Positions 1 to 8,951 of a stretch of 64,000 nt of DNA are shown piece after piece (positions within the stretch are counted from its first letter, which is position 1; every line of letters starts with the position of its first letter). This DNA comes from Anaerolineaceae bacterium (lineage in GTDB: Bacteria > Chloroflexota > Anaerolineae > Aggregatilineales > Phototrophicaceae): assembly GCA_002702065.1 (NCBI GenBank), contig NZXX01000013.1, forward strand, positions 62,001-126,000, written 5' to 3'. The notes under the pieces are model-generated. The model ran no database searches, was not told the DNA's origin, and worked only from the letters and a program-made list of their open reading frames with translations. Made by a program: the position numbers and the translations under genes.

Positions 1-77
1 AGCAACGTGCCCGGCAACGCACCAGAAAACAACGCGAGGGGGCTGTTGGTCTGCCGGGAATCGGTATTCTCTGTCAT
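1..77 (-). CDS. N-terminus of a gene cut by the window edge, probably a sugar ABC permease
   Basis: The complement of 75-77 is an ATG preceded by a GGAAGG-type ribosome site, and the 25 codons that remain (MTENTDSRQTNSPLALFSGA...) stay open to the edge. It lies downstream of, and on the same strand as, the sugar-binding protein at 344-1546. In this transporter family that position is usually held by the first permease (MalF/UgpA type). The visible residues are too few to confirm the family: the start is seen, the function is inferred from position only. Confidence 0.45.
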   Translation of the reverse strand, partial: MTENTDSRQTNSPLALFSGALPGTL

Positions 78-212
78 ACCTTCCACCCTTGTGTCTGATG
101 TCTATTTGATAAAAAGCCATGCCCCGGTCATCGAAGCATGGCTGTGGATATGGTCAGATGATGAGCAATCATTTCCGCCGATATTGAGAAACGAGCCACA
201 TCCCTGGCAGGT

Positions 213-300
213 ACCTCACCCCGTCCTCGACATTTATCTTCGGCCACCCCTCTCCATTGATAGAGAGGGGAAACGGAGCCACGCGACGCAGGGGTGAGGT
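213..300. repeat. Dispersed palindromic repeat, copy 1
   Basis: An 88-bp element is bounded by ACCTCACCCC and GGGGTGAGGT. It contains an inner hairpin CCCCTCTC-cattgata-GAGAGGGG at 247-270. Close copies occur at 40926-41012 and 50722-50805. All three lie between genes, which fits a REP-like non-coding repeat family. It sits between a binding-protein gene and its downstream operon partner, so it may also shape the transcript there. Confidence 0.8.
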
Positions 301-343
301 GTGAAAAAGCGACATGATAGCCGCAGTATCAATAGCTGTCAGA

Positions 344-1546
344 TTATTCGGCTTCCGGTTCGCAGACAGGAATGGCGGCGCGAACCTGCTCGGCGGCGGT
401 CATGGATTCTGCCGCACAGCTCGACGGGTCGGCCAGGCACAATTCCATCTGGTTCGACCAGCTTTCCCAGACCGATCCCATTTCCGGGATACCGGGCTGC
501 GGCGCACCGTTGACACTGGCTTCGGTAAACGCCTGAACCGCTTCGTCATCAACCTCGACGTTCAACCACGCTGGCGGACGCTGTTCGGCGTCGTACAACT
601 GCTGCATGGTGGTATCGTTGGCGATGAATTCGTTCAGGAAAATCTGAGCCGTCGCCGGGTCTTCGGCAAATGCGCTGATCATGAAGCCACGCGCGCTGAG
701 GAACGGACGCGCCGGGCCACCGGGGCCATCCGGCGGTGCGGAAATCGCAAAGTTGATGTCCGACGCACGCAGGGTTTCGAGCGACCACGAGCCGGTCAGC
801 ATCATGGCCGCTTCGCCCTCGGTGAACAGCGACCACATGGCTTCCTGCTGGAGGCTGAGGGGCATCAGACCATCTTCGGCCAGCCCACCCAGATATTCAT
901 AGGCCTCGATGGTGCCTTCACTGTCCAGCCCGACGTCGCAGGCATCGTAGCCAACACCTTCTTCGAAGCCAAACACATAGCCGCCAAATGCGCTGACGAC
1001 CGAGTAGGAGTGCCAGGGGTCACGCTGCTGGATCACATAGCCGTAAATATCTTCTTCGGCCAGTGCTTCAGCAATTTCGCGCACGTCTTCCCAGGTTTCC
1101 GGTGCTTCCGGCACCAGGTCGACATTGCGGAAGAAGGCCACATTATCGACCGCGTAAGGGACGCCATACACTTCGCCGTTGTAGGTAAAGGCGTTGATGG
1201 CATTGGGGTTAAAATCTTCTTCCATGCCGGACAAATCAACCGGGCTAAGCAGGCTGTCTGTCACCAGTTCACCCAGCCAGTCGTGCGCGCCAATCAGAAT
1301 ATCGGGGCCTTCGCCGGTCGGGGCGGTCTGGACAAACTGACCGCGAATGTCGTTAAACGGAATTTGCTGGACGATGACTTCGACGCCATATTCATCGGCA
1401 AAATCCGCGCCGATTTCCTGAGCCACTTCGAAGGTAATCTCATCCGCCCATACGGTGAGTGAGGGCCCGTCCTGGGCCAGCACACCCAACGGCAGGCTCA
1501 TGAGCAGGACTGCAAACAAACAGAAAACAATTAATTTTCTTGACAT
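344..1546 (-). CDS. Sugar ABC transporter substrate-binding protein
   Basis: This 400-aa exported protein belongs to the maltose/maltodextrin-type solute-binding family (SBP_bac_1/8), which captures sugars outside the membrane for ABC uptake. It has a Sec signal peptide ending LGVLA|QDGP without a lipobox cysteine. The mature part carries typical features: LTVWAD at the N-terminus, PDILIGAHDWLGEL, YGVPYAVDNVAFFRN, and ALTGSWS-like MLTGSWSLETL. The ORF track starts 23 codons upstream, but the start at 1546 has AGGAGG seven bases before it and a clean signal peptide. The next gene on this strand runs off the window edge. The sugar cannot be told from sequence. Confidence 0.93.
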   Translation of the reverse strand: MSRKLIVFCLFAVLLMSLPLGVLAQDGPSLTVWADEITFEVAQEIGADFADEYGVEVIVQQIPFNDIRGQFVQTAPTGEGPDILIGAHDWLGELVTDSLLSPVDLSGMEEDFNPNAINAFTYNGEVYGVPYAVDNVAFFRNVDLVPEAPETWEDVREIAEALAEEDIYGYVIQQRDPWHSYSVVSAFGGYVFGFEEGVGYDACDVGLDSEGTIEAYEYLGGLAEDGLMPLSLQQEAMWSLFTEGEAAMMLTGSWSLETLRASDINFAISAPPDGPGGPARPFLSARGFMISAFAEDPATAQIFLNEFIANDTTMQQLYDAEQRPPAWLNVEVDDEAVQAFTEASVNGAPQPGIPEMGSVWESWSNQMELCLADPSSCAAESMTAAEQVRAAIPVCEPEAE

Positions 1547-1825
1547 TGCCAATCCTCCTGAAAATAACAACACGCTGATCAAAGCATACCATGCGCGTTT
1601 GTTTACATGCAACAATTCAAGGCTGAAAATGAGGCCGCATCAGGACAATTGTCAGGGAACGGATGGCGGCGTTTTCAGGCAGGCGCGCTCACGCCGCCTA
1701 ACTTGTGGCAAATCTCCTGCAACTGCGGTTATATTCTTATTAATTGATCAGGGCATGTCACGCATTGGGCACGGTAGCTTGCTGCTGATCGCAGACATTG
1801 AGAATGGCAGTTCAGGCAGATAAGT

Positions 1826-2782
1826 ATGGCCGAAGAACGGCTCCAAAAGGCGCGCAGGCTCATCGACAACGGACAGTATCAGGCCGCCCGCGAACTGCTC
1901 GATAAAATTGACGACGACCAGGCTGCCGAAATGCTGGCGGAACTGGACGTGCTGGAAACGACACGCCCGCCGCTGCTGCGGGTGCCCTATCTGCTGGCGA
2001 TGGTGCTGGGGCTGCTGATTCCACTGGTGATCGCCGCCGTGTTGTTTATCATGTCCGGCGCTGGCAAAGCCCCGCCACAAACGATACAGGCGTCGACTGC
2101 ACGCCCCACCTTGTCGCTGACCCCGACCGCGCCCGCTTCGCCGACTCCCCTGCCGACGGCGTCCCCCACTGAAACACCAACCCCCAGCCGCACGACAATC
2201 CCGACGGACACCCAGCTACCGCCGACCTGGACCCCGACAGATCGTGTCACGCTTGTCCCGCCGGACACGACCGGCACCGCGCTGGCGCAGTATATTCAGA
2301 CGGGCGAAGCACTGGTGCATGTCACCGGCACTATCGCTGCTCGTAACGCCGCCCTGACCACACGCGGCACCCAGGTGCTGGGGGTGATTGGCACGCCAGA
2401 CGATGCCTGTGTGACCGAGGCGCGCAGCTGGTGGCGCACCGCCCGCCTGACCGCTGCCGATACCTTCTTCAATCTGGTCGATGATTACGACGCGACGATC
2501 ATGCTGGTGCTGGAACAGCCGGGCACGTATGCCGGGCTGCTGGAAGCCATGCAGGTCGACTTCCTGGAATCACTACGCGAAGAAGTGGCGATGATCGGCT
2601 ATCCGCCTTGCGCCTTCACCGCGCGCGAAATGCTGCTGGCCCATATGCGGCAGCGCATCCGTGCCGTGCGCAGTATTACCGCAGGCGACCGCCCCGCTTA
2701 TGATGACAGCGTGGTTCAGGCAGCGGACTATCGCCAGTATTTCGAGCGCGAACTCGGCATCCTACGCGTGGCCGTGCAGTAG
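1826..2782 (+). CDS. Membrane-anchored protein with Thr/Pro-rich linker
   Basis: 318 aa, no family recognised. Residues 1-50 are a charged, probably helical region (MAEERLQKARRLIDNGQYQAARELLDKI) resembling one TPR-like helix pair. One membrane helix follows at about 53-77 (LLAMVLGLLIPLVIAAVLFI), then a roughly 60-residue Thr/Pro/Ser-rich linker (PTPLPTASPTETPTPS). The C-terminal soluble domain of about 170 aa is probably extracytoplasmic. Such TPTP linkers are common in secreted Chloroflexota proteins. It appears to be a single-gene unit; the Shine-Dalgarno is weak. Function unknown. Confidence 0.75.
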   Translation: MAEERLQKARRLIDNGQYQAARELLDKIDDDQAAEMLAELDVLETTRPPLLRVPYLLAMVLGLLIPLVIAAVLFIMSGAGKAPPQTIQASTARPTLSLTPTAPASPTPLPTASPTETPTPSRTTIPTDTQLPPTWTPTDRVTLVPPDTTGTALAQYIQTGEALVHVTGTIAARNAALTTRGTQVLGVIGTPDDACVTEARSWWRTARLTAADTFFNLVDDYDATIMLVLEQPGTYAGLLEAMQVDFLESLREEVAMIGYPPCAFTAREMLLAHMRQRIRAVRSITAGDRPAYDDSVVQAADYRQYFERELGILRVAVQ

Positions 2783-2987
2783 GCGCAGGCTGGATTACAG
2801 GACCCACTGCCCCACCCCCGGCGTCGCTATCCGTTCAAATCGGACCCGCGCAACTACTGGTCGCCCTGCCACCCCTGATGGCTGTACCCATTCGGAAAAA
2901 GGTCTAACTGGCTGAAATGGTTGAGTTTCTCGCGGCGGGGTGTTATGTTCACTGTCTGCATGGCAAACCCCAGATGGACTAAAACCG

Positions 2988-4436
2988 ATGAAGCCAACCA
3001 ATCTCCTGTTCATCCTGTCTGACCAGCACAACGCCGGGGTCACCGGTTGCTATGGTAACCCGGTGGTACAGACGCCCACGCTCGATGCACTGGCGAACCA
3101 GGGCACCCGGTTTGAGTGTGCCTATACACCGTCGCCCATCTGTGTGCCAGCCAGAGCCGCGCTGGCGACCGGACGCTATGTGCACCAGATTGGCTATTGG
3201 GAGAATGCCACCCCTTATGACGGCGCGGTTCCCGGCTGGGGGCATCGCCTGCGGGAAAATGGCTTCCGGGTGGATTCCATTGGCAAGCTTCATTTTCGCA
3301 GCGCAGCGGACGACAACGGCTTTGACCAGTCGCATGATGCCCTGTACGTCGTGGATGGCCTCGGCGATCTGCTGTCAGCGATCCGGGATGACGTGCCTTT
3401 TCGCAATGCACGCCCCGGCGTCGAAGCGGCTGGCGGGGGCGATTCCACCTATCTGCAATATGACGCCCGCATCGCCGATCAGGCTCGCCAATGGCTGACC
3501 GAGCATCAGGACGATGAACAGCCCTGGGCCCTGTTCGTGTCCTTCGTTCTGCCCCACCCGCCCTATATGGCGCCGCCGCACCTGTACGAGCGCTATCTGG
3601 CGATGGACTTGCCCTTCCCCGCACAATGGCGTCCCGAAGACTGGCCGCAGCACCCGGCAATGGATTACATGCGGCGGTTTTTCAGCTTTGACGAGCCGTT
3701 TGCCGAAGACACCATTCACCGGCTGCTGGCCGCCTATTACGGCATGTGCACGTATCTGGATGAGCAGATTGGCCGGGTGCTGGACGCGCTGCAAACCACC
3801 CGCATGGCAGCCAATACGCGTATCATCTATTCGTCCGATCATGGTGAACATCTGGGTGGTCGGGGCATTTTCGGCAAATTCTCGATGTATGAGGAATCCG
3901 CCCGCGTCCCGCTGATCATCGCCGGGCCGGATGTGCCCGCCGCCAAAGTGGTGCGGACGCCTGTTTCATTGGTGGATTGTCACCCGACGATTCTCGAAGC
4001 GGTGGGGTGCCCACCAGCTGAAGCCGATGCAGACCTGCCGGGCCAGTCGCTGTGGCAGATCGCGCAGGCCGATGATACGGATCGCGTCGTGCTCAGTGAA
4101 TATCATGCCGTCGGGACCGAGCAAGCCAGCTTCATGCTGCGCGACCGGCGCTACAAGTACATGCACCATGTCGACAAAACACCGCAGTTATTCGATATGC
4201 AGGCGGACCCGGACGAACTGGTCGACCTCGCGCAGGATGCGGCGCATGAAGGCCTTTGCCAGACCTACGAACGCAAACTGCGCACCCTGCTGGACCCCGA
4301 TGCGGTGAATGCTCAGGCCAAGGCGGATCAGGCGGAAAAGGTCCGGCAGCATGGCGGACGCGAAGCCGTGATCGCACGCGGTTTTTTCCAGAACTCGCCC
4401 GTGCCCGGCGAAAAACCCCGCTTTTCGCGCCACTAA
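2988..4436 (+). CDS. Sulfatase (choline-sulfatase/arylsulfatase family)
   Basis: 482 aa, full length for a type I sulfatase, which hydrolyses sulfate esters with a formylglycine made from Cys or Ser. The N-terminal metal site is LLFILSDQHN (Asp12). The modification motif is C52-V-P-A-R in PSPICVPARAALATGR, so the nucleophile is a Cys-type formylglycine precursor. YSSDHGEHLGGRGIFGK supplies the second Asp-His pair, and YKYMHHVDKTPQLFDMQ is a typical C-terminal strand. The start is set at MKPTNLLFIL rather than 16 codons earlier because the fold begins there; no strong ribosome site decides it. No signal peptide is seen, so it is probably cytoplasmic. No maturase lies in the window. Confidence 0.93.
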   Translation: MKPTNLLFILSDQHNAGVTGCYGNPVVQTPTLDALANQGTRFECAYTPSPICVPARAALATGRYVHQIGYWENATPYDGAVPGWGHRLRENGFRVDSIGKLHFRSAADDNGFDQSHDALYVVDGLGDLLSAIRDDVPFRNARPGVEAAGGGDSTYLQYDARIADQARQWLTEHQDDEQPWALFVSFVLPHPPYMAPPHLYERYLAMDLPFPAQWRPEDWPQHPAMDYMRRFFSFDEPFAEDTIHRLLAAYYGMCTYLDEQIGRVLDALQTTRMAANTRIIYSSDHGEHLGGRGIFGKFSMYEESARVPLIIAGPDVPAAKVVRTPVSLVDCHPTILEAVGCPPAEADADLPGQSLWQIAQADDTDRVVLSEYHAVGTEQASFMLRDRRYKYMHHVDKTPQLFDMQADPDELVDLAQDAAHEGLCQTYERKLRTLLDPDAVNAQAKADQAEKVRQHGGREAVIARGFFQNSPVPGEKPRFSRH

Positions 4437-4673
4437 AAATCGCGATGCAGCCTCAAACCCATGCTGCACCCCCTCAGCCAACGGCTAAAGTCAGAAAACT
4501 CTAACCCGGAACCCAACACAAAACAGAACTTTTGTTCTATACTGTAATCATCTCTGGGGCGACATCGGGCAGCCCCTTCCCCTCTGACCGCATTATTCAT
4601 ATTTCCGGACATCTGCGCCCGCGCAGGTGTTTGCTTTTGTTCGTTAACAGACCCGATCAGGAGGTGACAAATC

Positions 4674-4865
4674 ATGCGCAAACGCTGGCCGCAGTGGCGG
4701 TCGTTTCATGCGCTCATTCGCGCTTTGCAGGGCATCACCGCATCGGTCATGCTGCTGCTGGCGGTGGATTGGGCGATTGGGGATGGCACACACCGGGCAT
4801 GGTTGGCCGTGCTCGGCATCGTGCTGACTTTGCTCCAGATCATCGATCAAAGCGACAGCGACTGA
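4674..4865 (+). CDS. Small two-helix membrane protein
   Basis: 63 aa, unrecognised. A very strong Shine-Dalgarno (AGGAGGTGA at 4659-4667) sits six bases before the ATG, which argues it is translated. Two hydrophobic segments (ITASVMLLLAVDWAIG and RAWLAVLGIVLTLLQII) are separated by a short GDGTHR turn, with basic residues at the N-terminus and an acidic tail (DQSDSD). It stands alone between the sulfatase and the dioxygenase-like gene. Confidence 0.65.
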   Translation: MRKRWPQWRSFHALIRALQGITASVMLLLAVDWAIGDGTHRAWLAVLGIVLTLLQIIDQSDSD

Positions 4866-5074
4866 GTATCGATTCAACCTGCCATCCGCTGGCAACGGTA
4901 TGAAGCAGGTGCCCAGACACCCAGCGAGCCGGGGCATTTGACCAGTGACCGCTCGCCGGGTGTGCTGTGGGTACGACACGTTACCGTTCTGCAAATTGTT
5001 GACCGGCGCAGCTAACGAAAGTAGACTCGGCGCCGGGTTGGGCATGGACTGCCCGAACCACACCATGAATCCAT

Positions 5075-5926
5075 ATGCTTATTAAGGATAAAAACATTGT
5101 GACCATCGATACTCTGCCATCGCTCGATTCCGATTATGCCATCCAGCCAGAGCAGGTTCAGGCGTATCAGGACAACGGGCATATTCTGCTGCGCGAAGTC
5201 GCCAGTGCAGCGGAGATCGAGGCGTTCCGCCCGGTCATCAGCGGTGCAGCGATGACCTTTAATAAGGAAACCCGCGCGCTGGCTGACCGCACCACCTATG
5301 GCAAGGCGTTTCTGCAAATTTCCAACCTGTGGGAACGCGACGAAGCGGTCAAGCGGTTTACGCTGGCGCGGCGTTTTGCCCGCATCGCAGCTGACCTGAT
5401 GGGCGTCGAGGGGGTTCGCATTTACCACGATCAGGCCCTCTATAAGGAACCGGGCGGCGGCTTCACCCCCTGGCATCAGGACCAGCATTACTGGCCGCTG
5501 GCCACCAACCACACCGTTACCATGTGGATGCCGCTGGTCGATTTGCAGGCGGATATGGGCATTATGCAATTTGCGTCCGGGTCGCACAAAGCCGGCTATC
5601 TGGGGGATATGCCGATCTCCGATGAATCCGAAGCGACGATCAGCCAGTATGTGAAGGAAAACGGGTTTGGGCTGTCGCAGGCCGTCGCCATGCAAGCCGG
5701 TGACGCGACCTTCCACAGCGGCTGGACCCTGCACAGCGCGCCCGGCAACAGCAGCGACACCATGCGCGAAGTCATGACCGTGATTTATTTTGCCGACGGC
5801 GTGAACATCTCGGCCATCGACAATGCCAACCGTCAGCAGGACCTGGAACGCTGGCTGCCTGGCTGCCAACCCGGTGACCCTGCTGTCAGCCCGTTAACAC
5901 CGCTGGTGTACAAGCGCGGGATGTAA
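5075..5926 (+). CDS. Phytanoyl-CoA dioxygenase (PhyH) family protein
   Basis: 283 aa, a non-heme Fe(II)/2-oxoglutarate dioxygenase of the PhyH superfamily. The iron site is visible as H134-x-D136 in TPWHQDQHYW, with the distal His in TLHSAPGNSSD (H220) and an Arg shortly after (MREVMTVIYF) that would bind 2-oxoglutarate. PhyH proteins hydroxylate varied small molecules, and the substrate is not predictable here. A GTG eight codons downstream (5099) is an alternative start. The gene ends 14 bp from the convergent CoA-binding gene. Confidence 0.9.
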   Translation: MLIKDKNIVTIDTLPSLDSDYAIQPEQVQAYQDNGHILLREVASAAEIEAFRPVISGAAMTFNKETRALADRTTYGKAFLQISNLWERDEAVKRFTLARRFARIAADLMGVEGVRIYHDQALYKEPGGGFTPWHQDQHYWPLATNHTVTMWMPLVDLQADMGIMQFASGSHKAGYLGDMPISDESEATISQYVKENGFGLSQAVAMQAGDATFHSGWTLHSAPGNSSDTMREVMTVIYFADGVNISAIDNANRQQDLERWLPGCQPGDPAVSPLTPLVYKRGM

Positions 5927-5940
5927 GGCACGGGCACGAC

Positions 5941-6420
5941 TTAATTCAAGCGCCCGGTTGTCCGCAGCACCCAGCGCATACAACTGTGGAAGATGTCCGC
6001 CTGCTCCAGAAACATCATCGGGCAGCCCACATCAATCACATTGACGCCTGCCGCCTTGCAGCGGTCAACGGCGGCCTGCGACACACTCGATGGCATGAAC
6101 GTGTTGTTGTGCATCCAGACGCGTTTGATGCCGAGCTGTAAGGCTTCGTCGACAACCTGCTCGGACACATCCGGGCTGTTCATGATGAACACCGCATCCA
6201 CACCATCCGGTATGGCACTCAGGTTGGGGTAGCAGGTGTCGCCATGCAGAGCTTCGGCGCTGGGATGCAGCGGGAATACCTGATAACCCTGCTCGCGCAG
6301 CTTCAGGTAGATCGCCCCGGCGCCGCTGTCTTTGGTGCGCGACAGGCCAGAAACCGCGATGCGCCGCTGGGCCAGGAAGTCCTTCACTTTTTCAGGATGG
6401 GTCATTGTTGCCACTGCCAT
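5941..6420 (-). CDS. CoA-binding domain protein (YccU-like)
   Basis: 159 aa, consisting almost entirely of a CoA_binding_2 Rossmann domain: RRIAVSGLSRTKDSGAGAIY forms the nucleotide loop, then YQVFPLHPSAEALHGDTCYP, VDAVFIMNSPDVSEQVVDEA and KRVWMHNNTFMPSS. Family members are small cytosolic proteins that bind CoA or acyl-CoA and lack the ligase domains of succinyl-CoA synthetase. The start is supported by AGAGGTGAGAG directly upstream of the ATG. Convergent with the PhyH gene; no operon partner. Confidence 0.9.
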   Translation of the reverse strand: MAVATMTHPEKVKDFLAQRRIAVSGLSRTKDSGAGAIYLKLREQGYQVFPLHPSAEALHGDTCYPNLSAIPDGVDAVFIMNSPDVSEQVVDEALQLGIKRVWMHNNTFMPSSVSQAAVDRCKAAGVNVIDVGCPMMFLEQADIFHSCMRWVLRTTGRLN

Positions 6421-6773
6421 GATCTCTCACCTCTTTTATCTCACGGGGTTGATTCCAGTGATGCCTTGTCGATCGTTGAAGCAGGCCGCATGCTTTGCCG
6501 GGGTGCATACCGGTGCTTTAGACGATATTGCTTTTCAGGAATGGCTTGCAGGCGCGTGCAGACGACCCGCAAGTCATCATGCTGCGCCTCTACCGGCATT
6601 CGCGTGAAACTCAATCTGATTGCAGCACACATCGTCAGGTGAAGGTAGTGCAGAATATCACCCCGGCAAGTGACAGGCGACAGCGGAACGTGTGAGTATG
6701 GTCATGGATGCCTACGCCCGGTTGCGCCGACAATGAATGAGAAGATTCATGGGTCGATGCGCAGGGGGCATCT
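6421..6773. other. Intergenic stretch with no recognised feature
   Basis: About 350 bp between two divergently oriented genes. The short ORFs that cross it show no ribosome site or domain. It should hold the promoters for the CoA-binding gene (minus) and the flavodoxin gene (plus), but no convincing -35/-10 pair was seen. Confidence 0.4.
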
Positions 6774-7205
6774 ATGAACATTCTGGTGCTGTATCAAAGT
6801 CGGAAAGGGCACACGCGGCAGGCAGCCGAAGCTATCGCCACCGCCGCCCGCAGCCAGAACCACAATGTGGTGGTCAAATCCGTGATCGAAGTGCGCAAGG
6901 TCGACGTCGAGGCCGCTGATGTGCTGTTTGTAGGGACATGGGTGCATGGCCTGATTTTGTTCGGGGTACGCCCGGCAGAAGCCGAGTTGTGGGTGCCGGC
7001 GCTGCCCGCGCTGGCTGGCAAGCCAACGGGAATCTTCTGCACCTATGCGTTCAATCCGCGTGGCAGCCTGACCATCATGGCCGATCTGTTGACGGCACGC
7101 GGGGCGAAAGTTACGGCTCAGCGCGCCTTTCATCGCAGCCGCCCCGGTCATGGCGCCGATGTGTTCGTACGCGAGGTGTTACAAAGCGTGGGATTAGCTG
7201 TTTAG
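6774..7205 (+). CDS. Flavodoxin-like protein
   Basis: 143 aa, the usual length of a short-chain flavodoxin. The N-terminal strand and phosphate loop MNILVLYQSRKGHTRQAAEA would bind FMN. VLFVGTWVHGLILFGVRP matches the 60s loop region, and GIFCTYAFNPRGSL the 90s loop. It probably acts as a small electron carrier or NAD(P)H:quinone-type partner. The start follows a CAGGGGGC ribosome site. No clear redox partner gene is adjacent. Confidence 0.85.
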   Translation: MNILVLYQSRKGHTRQAAEAIATAARSQNHNVVVKSVIEVRKVDVEAADVLFVGTWVHGLILFGVRPAEAELWVPALPALAGKPTGIFCTYAFNPRGSLTIMADLLTARGAKVTAQRAFHRSRPGHGADVFVREVLQSVGLAV

Positions 7206-7328
7206 CAAGTTAGCCATCTAGCTATTTAGCTTTTCGGTACGCATGAAAACGTCCGTTGGGGTCAGTGCATCCCCCCAGTAAACCTATTCAATTGTACTTA
7301 GTGGCACTCGAAACAGGTGAACAAGACC

Positions 7329-7466
7329 GTGATTGATGCAGAGCGGGTGGCGCTGACGCAGGCCGCCAAACGCGACCTGGCCCGGTTTGTGAACGCCGAT
7401 GGCAGCGTCAGCTTCGAATCACCGGCGCACATTGTATCGGCTTGTAAAGCTGACCAAGTTGATTGA
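7329..7466 (+). pseudogene. C-terminal remnant of a class I methyltransferase
   Basis: An open stretch of 45 codons reads VIDAERVALTQAAKRDLARF...DGSVSFESPAHIVSACK and then stops. This closely resembles the last residues of UbiE-like SAM-dependent methyltransferases, where a DGSVSFxxPAHIV ending is common. An in-frame stop lies at 7299-7301 and nothing upstream encodes the SAM-binding domain, so it looks like the tail of a deleted gene. Recognition rests on memory of the family ending only. Confidence 0.4.
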
Positions 7467-7492
7467 AGCAATCACCCGGCGACGGAGATAAC

Positions 7493-7537
7493 AAAAACCC
7501 GGCAGATTACAGGCCCCAGAGCCGCCAACATGCCGGG
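7493..7537 (-). terminator. Rho-independent terminator of the 52-aa membrane protein gene
   Basis: On the minus strand a CCCGGCA...TGCCGGG stem (7498-7504 with 7531-7537) is followed directly by five T residues. It lies 28 bp after the stop codon of the gene at 7565-7723. Confidence 0.6.
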
Positions 7538-7564
7538 CGAAAAGTTTATGAGAACGGGTCTGTT

Positions 7565-7723
7565 TCAGGCGATCCGCCCTGCCCGCTGATGTTGGATGTC
7601 ACGTTCACGTTTGCTCTGCCACCGGTCGATCAGGACACCCAGCCCGACCAGCAGCACGACCGGCACGCCGATGCGAAAGAGAAAAAGCCCCGCAACGACC
7701 AGTGTGGTGATGAGCGCGTCCAT
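7565..7723 (-). CDS. Small single-pass membrane protein (missing from ORF track)
   Basis: 52 aa, below the ORF-track cutoff. The reading is MDALITTLVVAGLFLFRIGV... followed by a second hydrophobic run PVVLLVGLGVLIDRW and a basic, Gln/His-rich tail. AGAGGAGC lies five bases upstream of the ATG and a terminator follows the stop, so it looks like a complete transcription unit. No family assigned; a one- or two-helix membrane peptide with a cytoplasmic basic tail. Confidence 0.6.
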   Translation of the reverse strand: MDALITTLVVAGLFLFRIGVPVVLLVGLGVLIDRWQSKRERDIQHQRAGRIA

Positions 7724-7951
7724 GGTTTGCTCCTCTAGTCTGCCGCACGCTTATCTACCTCCACCTTAGCAAATCGAGGCCCGCCGGTAAATTGGTGAAG
7801 CACCCCACGCGCTTATAGGGTGTGTGTCACCTGTGCCCTGACAAATGTCACAGGCGGGGAATGCGCCACCCTGGTATCCGGCTGCGGTTATTCCACCGCG
7901 ATCCGGTATGCGGGCAGCCAGCGCATTCCCGTTCAACGTCAAACGCTGCGT

Positions 7952-8845
7952 TTACCGCATCGACACCGGGCCATCATCCGCGCTCACCAGCGGCGCCACC
8001 AGCTGCGCGATGCTGTCCTCGATCCGTACCAGACCAATCGGCGCATTGGGGTCGCCATCATAGCGGACGATGCGCTTGAAACGGCTGTCCGTCTGAATCG
8101 ATGTGGTCACAGTGGCATGATCGGTGACGATCTGCTCCTGATAGCTATCCGCCCAATCAAAGTAGCCCATGATCTCGGCAATTTCGGCAATACTGGTGAC
8201 CATAAACGGCTCGACCTGCATAACCTGGACGCCGATGGTGGCGACATTGGCGATGCCGGTGAAGACGACCGTGCCATCCGCATACAGCGCGACGCTGTAG
8301 ACCGGGCAGAAGCCGAAGCACGGGTCACGCTGGAGCGTGATCACCGGCGATTCCATGCCGTGCAGGATGCCGGATGGGTCTGCCGAGACGCCGGTCCACT
8401 GCTGGGTGCGGCCCATAAGGTCGATCCACTGCTCCAGGTAAGGCAGCGCCAGCGGTGCGGATGAGTCACCCGCGTAGCGCGTGATCTGCTTGGTTTCGCC
8501 ATCGCGCGTCACCGAGGTGGTGATCGTTGGCAGGTCAGTCACGGTCATTTCGGTGTATTCATCAGCCCACTCGAAGTAACCCGCCGCCTCGAAACCCGCC
8601 ACCAGTTGTTCGACCACTTCCGGTTCGATGGTGGTGGTCTGCTCGCCGGTCACCTCGACAAAGTTGCCGCCGTTATAGACGACAGTGCCGTCGTCATAGA
8701 TCGTGACGGTGTAAACCGGGCACGAGCCAAAACAGGGCGTGCGTTCCAGCGTGATGACGGGGCTGGCATTGGCCGGCTGTGCCTGCACCGAAACCAGTGG
8801 CAGCAGCAGCGCGGTCAGAAGACTGAAAATGATGAGCTTGTTCAT
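7952..8845 (-). CDS. Exported protein with two DUF6438 domains
   Basis: 297 aa. A Sec signal peptide ends VSVQA|QPANA. Two homologous domains follow: the first has ITLERTPCFGSCPVYTVTIY, the second ITLQRDPCFGFCPVYSVALY, each with the CFGxCPVYxVxxYxDGTVV signature of DUF6438 and a later YFEWAD/YFDWAD segment. The paired Cys (C-x3-C) in each could form a disulfide or bind a ligand. The function of DUF6438 is not known to me. The start is moved 28 codons in from the ORF track because AAGGAG/AAAGGA and the signal peptide lie there. Confidence 0.82.
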   Translation of the reverse strand: MNKLIIFSLLTALLLPLVSVQAQPANASPVITLERTPCFGSCPVYTVTIYDDGTVVYNGGNFVEVTGEQTTTIEPEVVEQLVAGFEAAGYFEWADEYTEMTVTDLPTITTSVTRDGETKQITRYAGDSSAPLALPYLEQWIDLMGRTQQWTGVSADPSGILHGMESPVITLQRDPCFGFCPVYSVALYADGTVVFTGIANVATIGVQVMQVEPFMVTSIAEIAEIMGYFDWADSYQEQIVTDHATVTTSIQTDSRFKRIVRYDGDPNAPIGLVRIEDSIAQLVAPLVSADDGPVSMR

Positions 8846-8951
8846 TGTGATCCTTTTCTCCTTCGTACACATACAAGACGCTAGCACCCAGCGGAAAGTT
8901 CCATCACAAGAAACGCACGAGATCGCCATCGGTCAGCAGCAGCAATGCAGG

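Noticed and set aside
7463-7738. 91-codon plus-strand ORF
   Set aside because: It is antisense to the 52-aa membrane protein gene, which has a Shine-Dalgarno site and a terminator.
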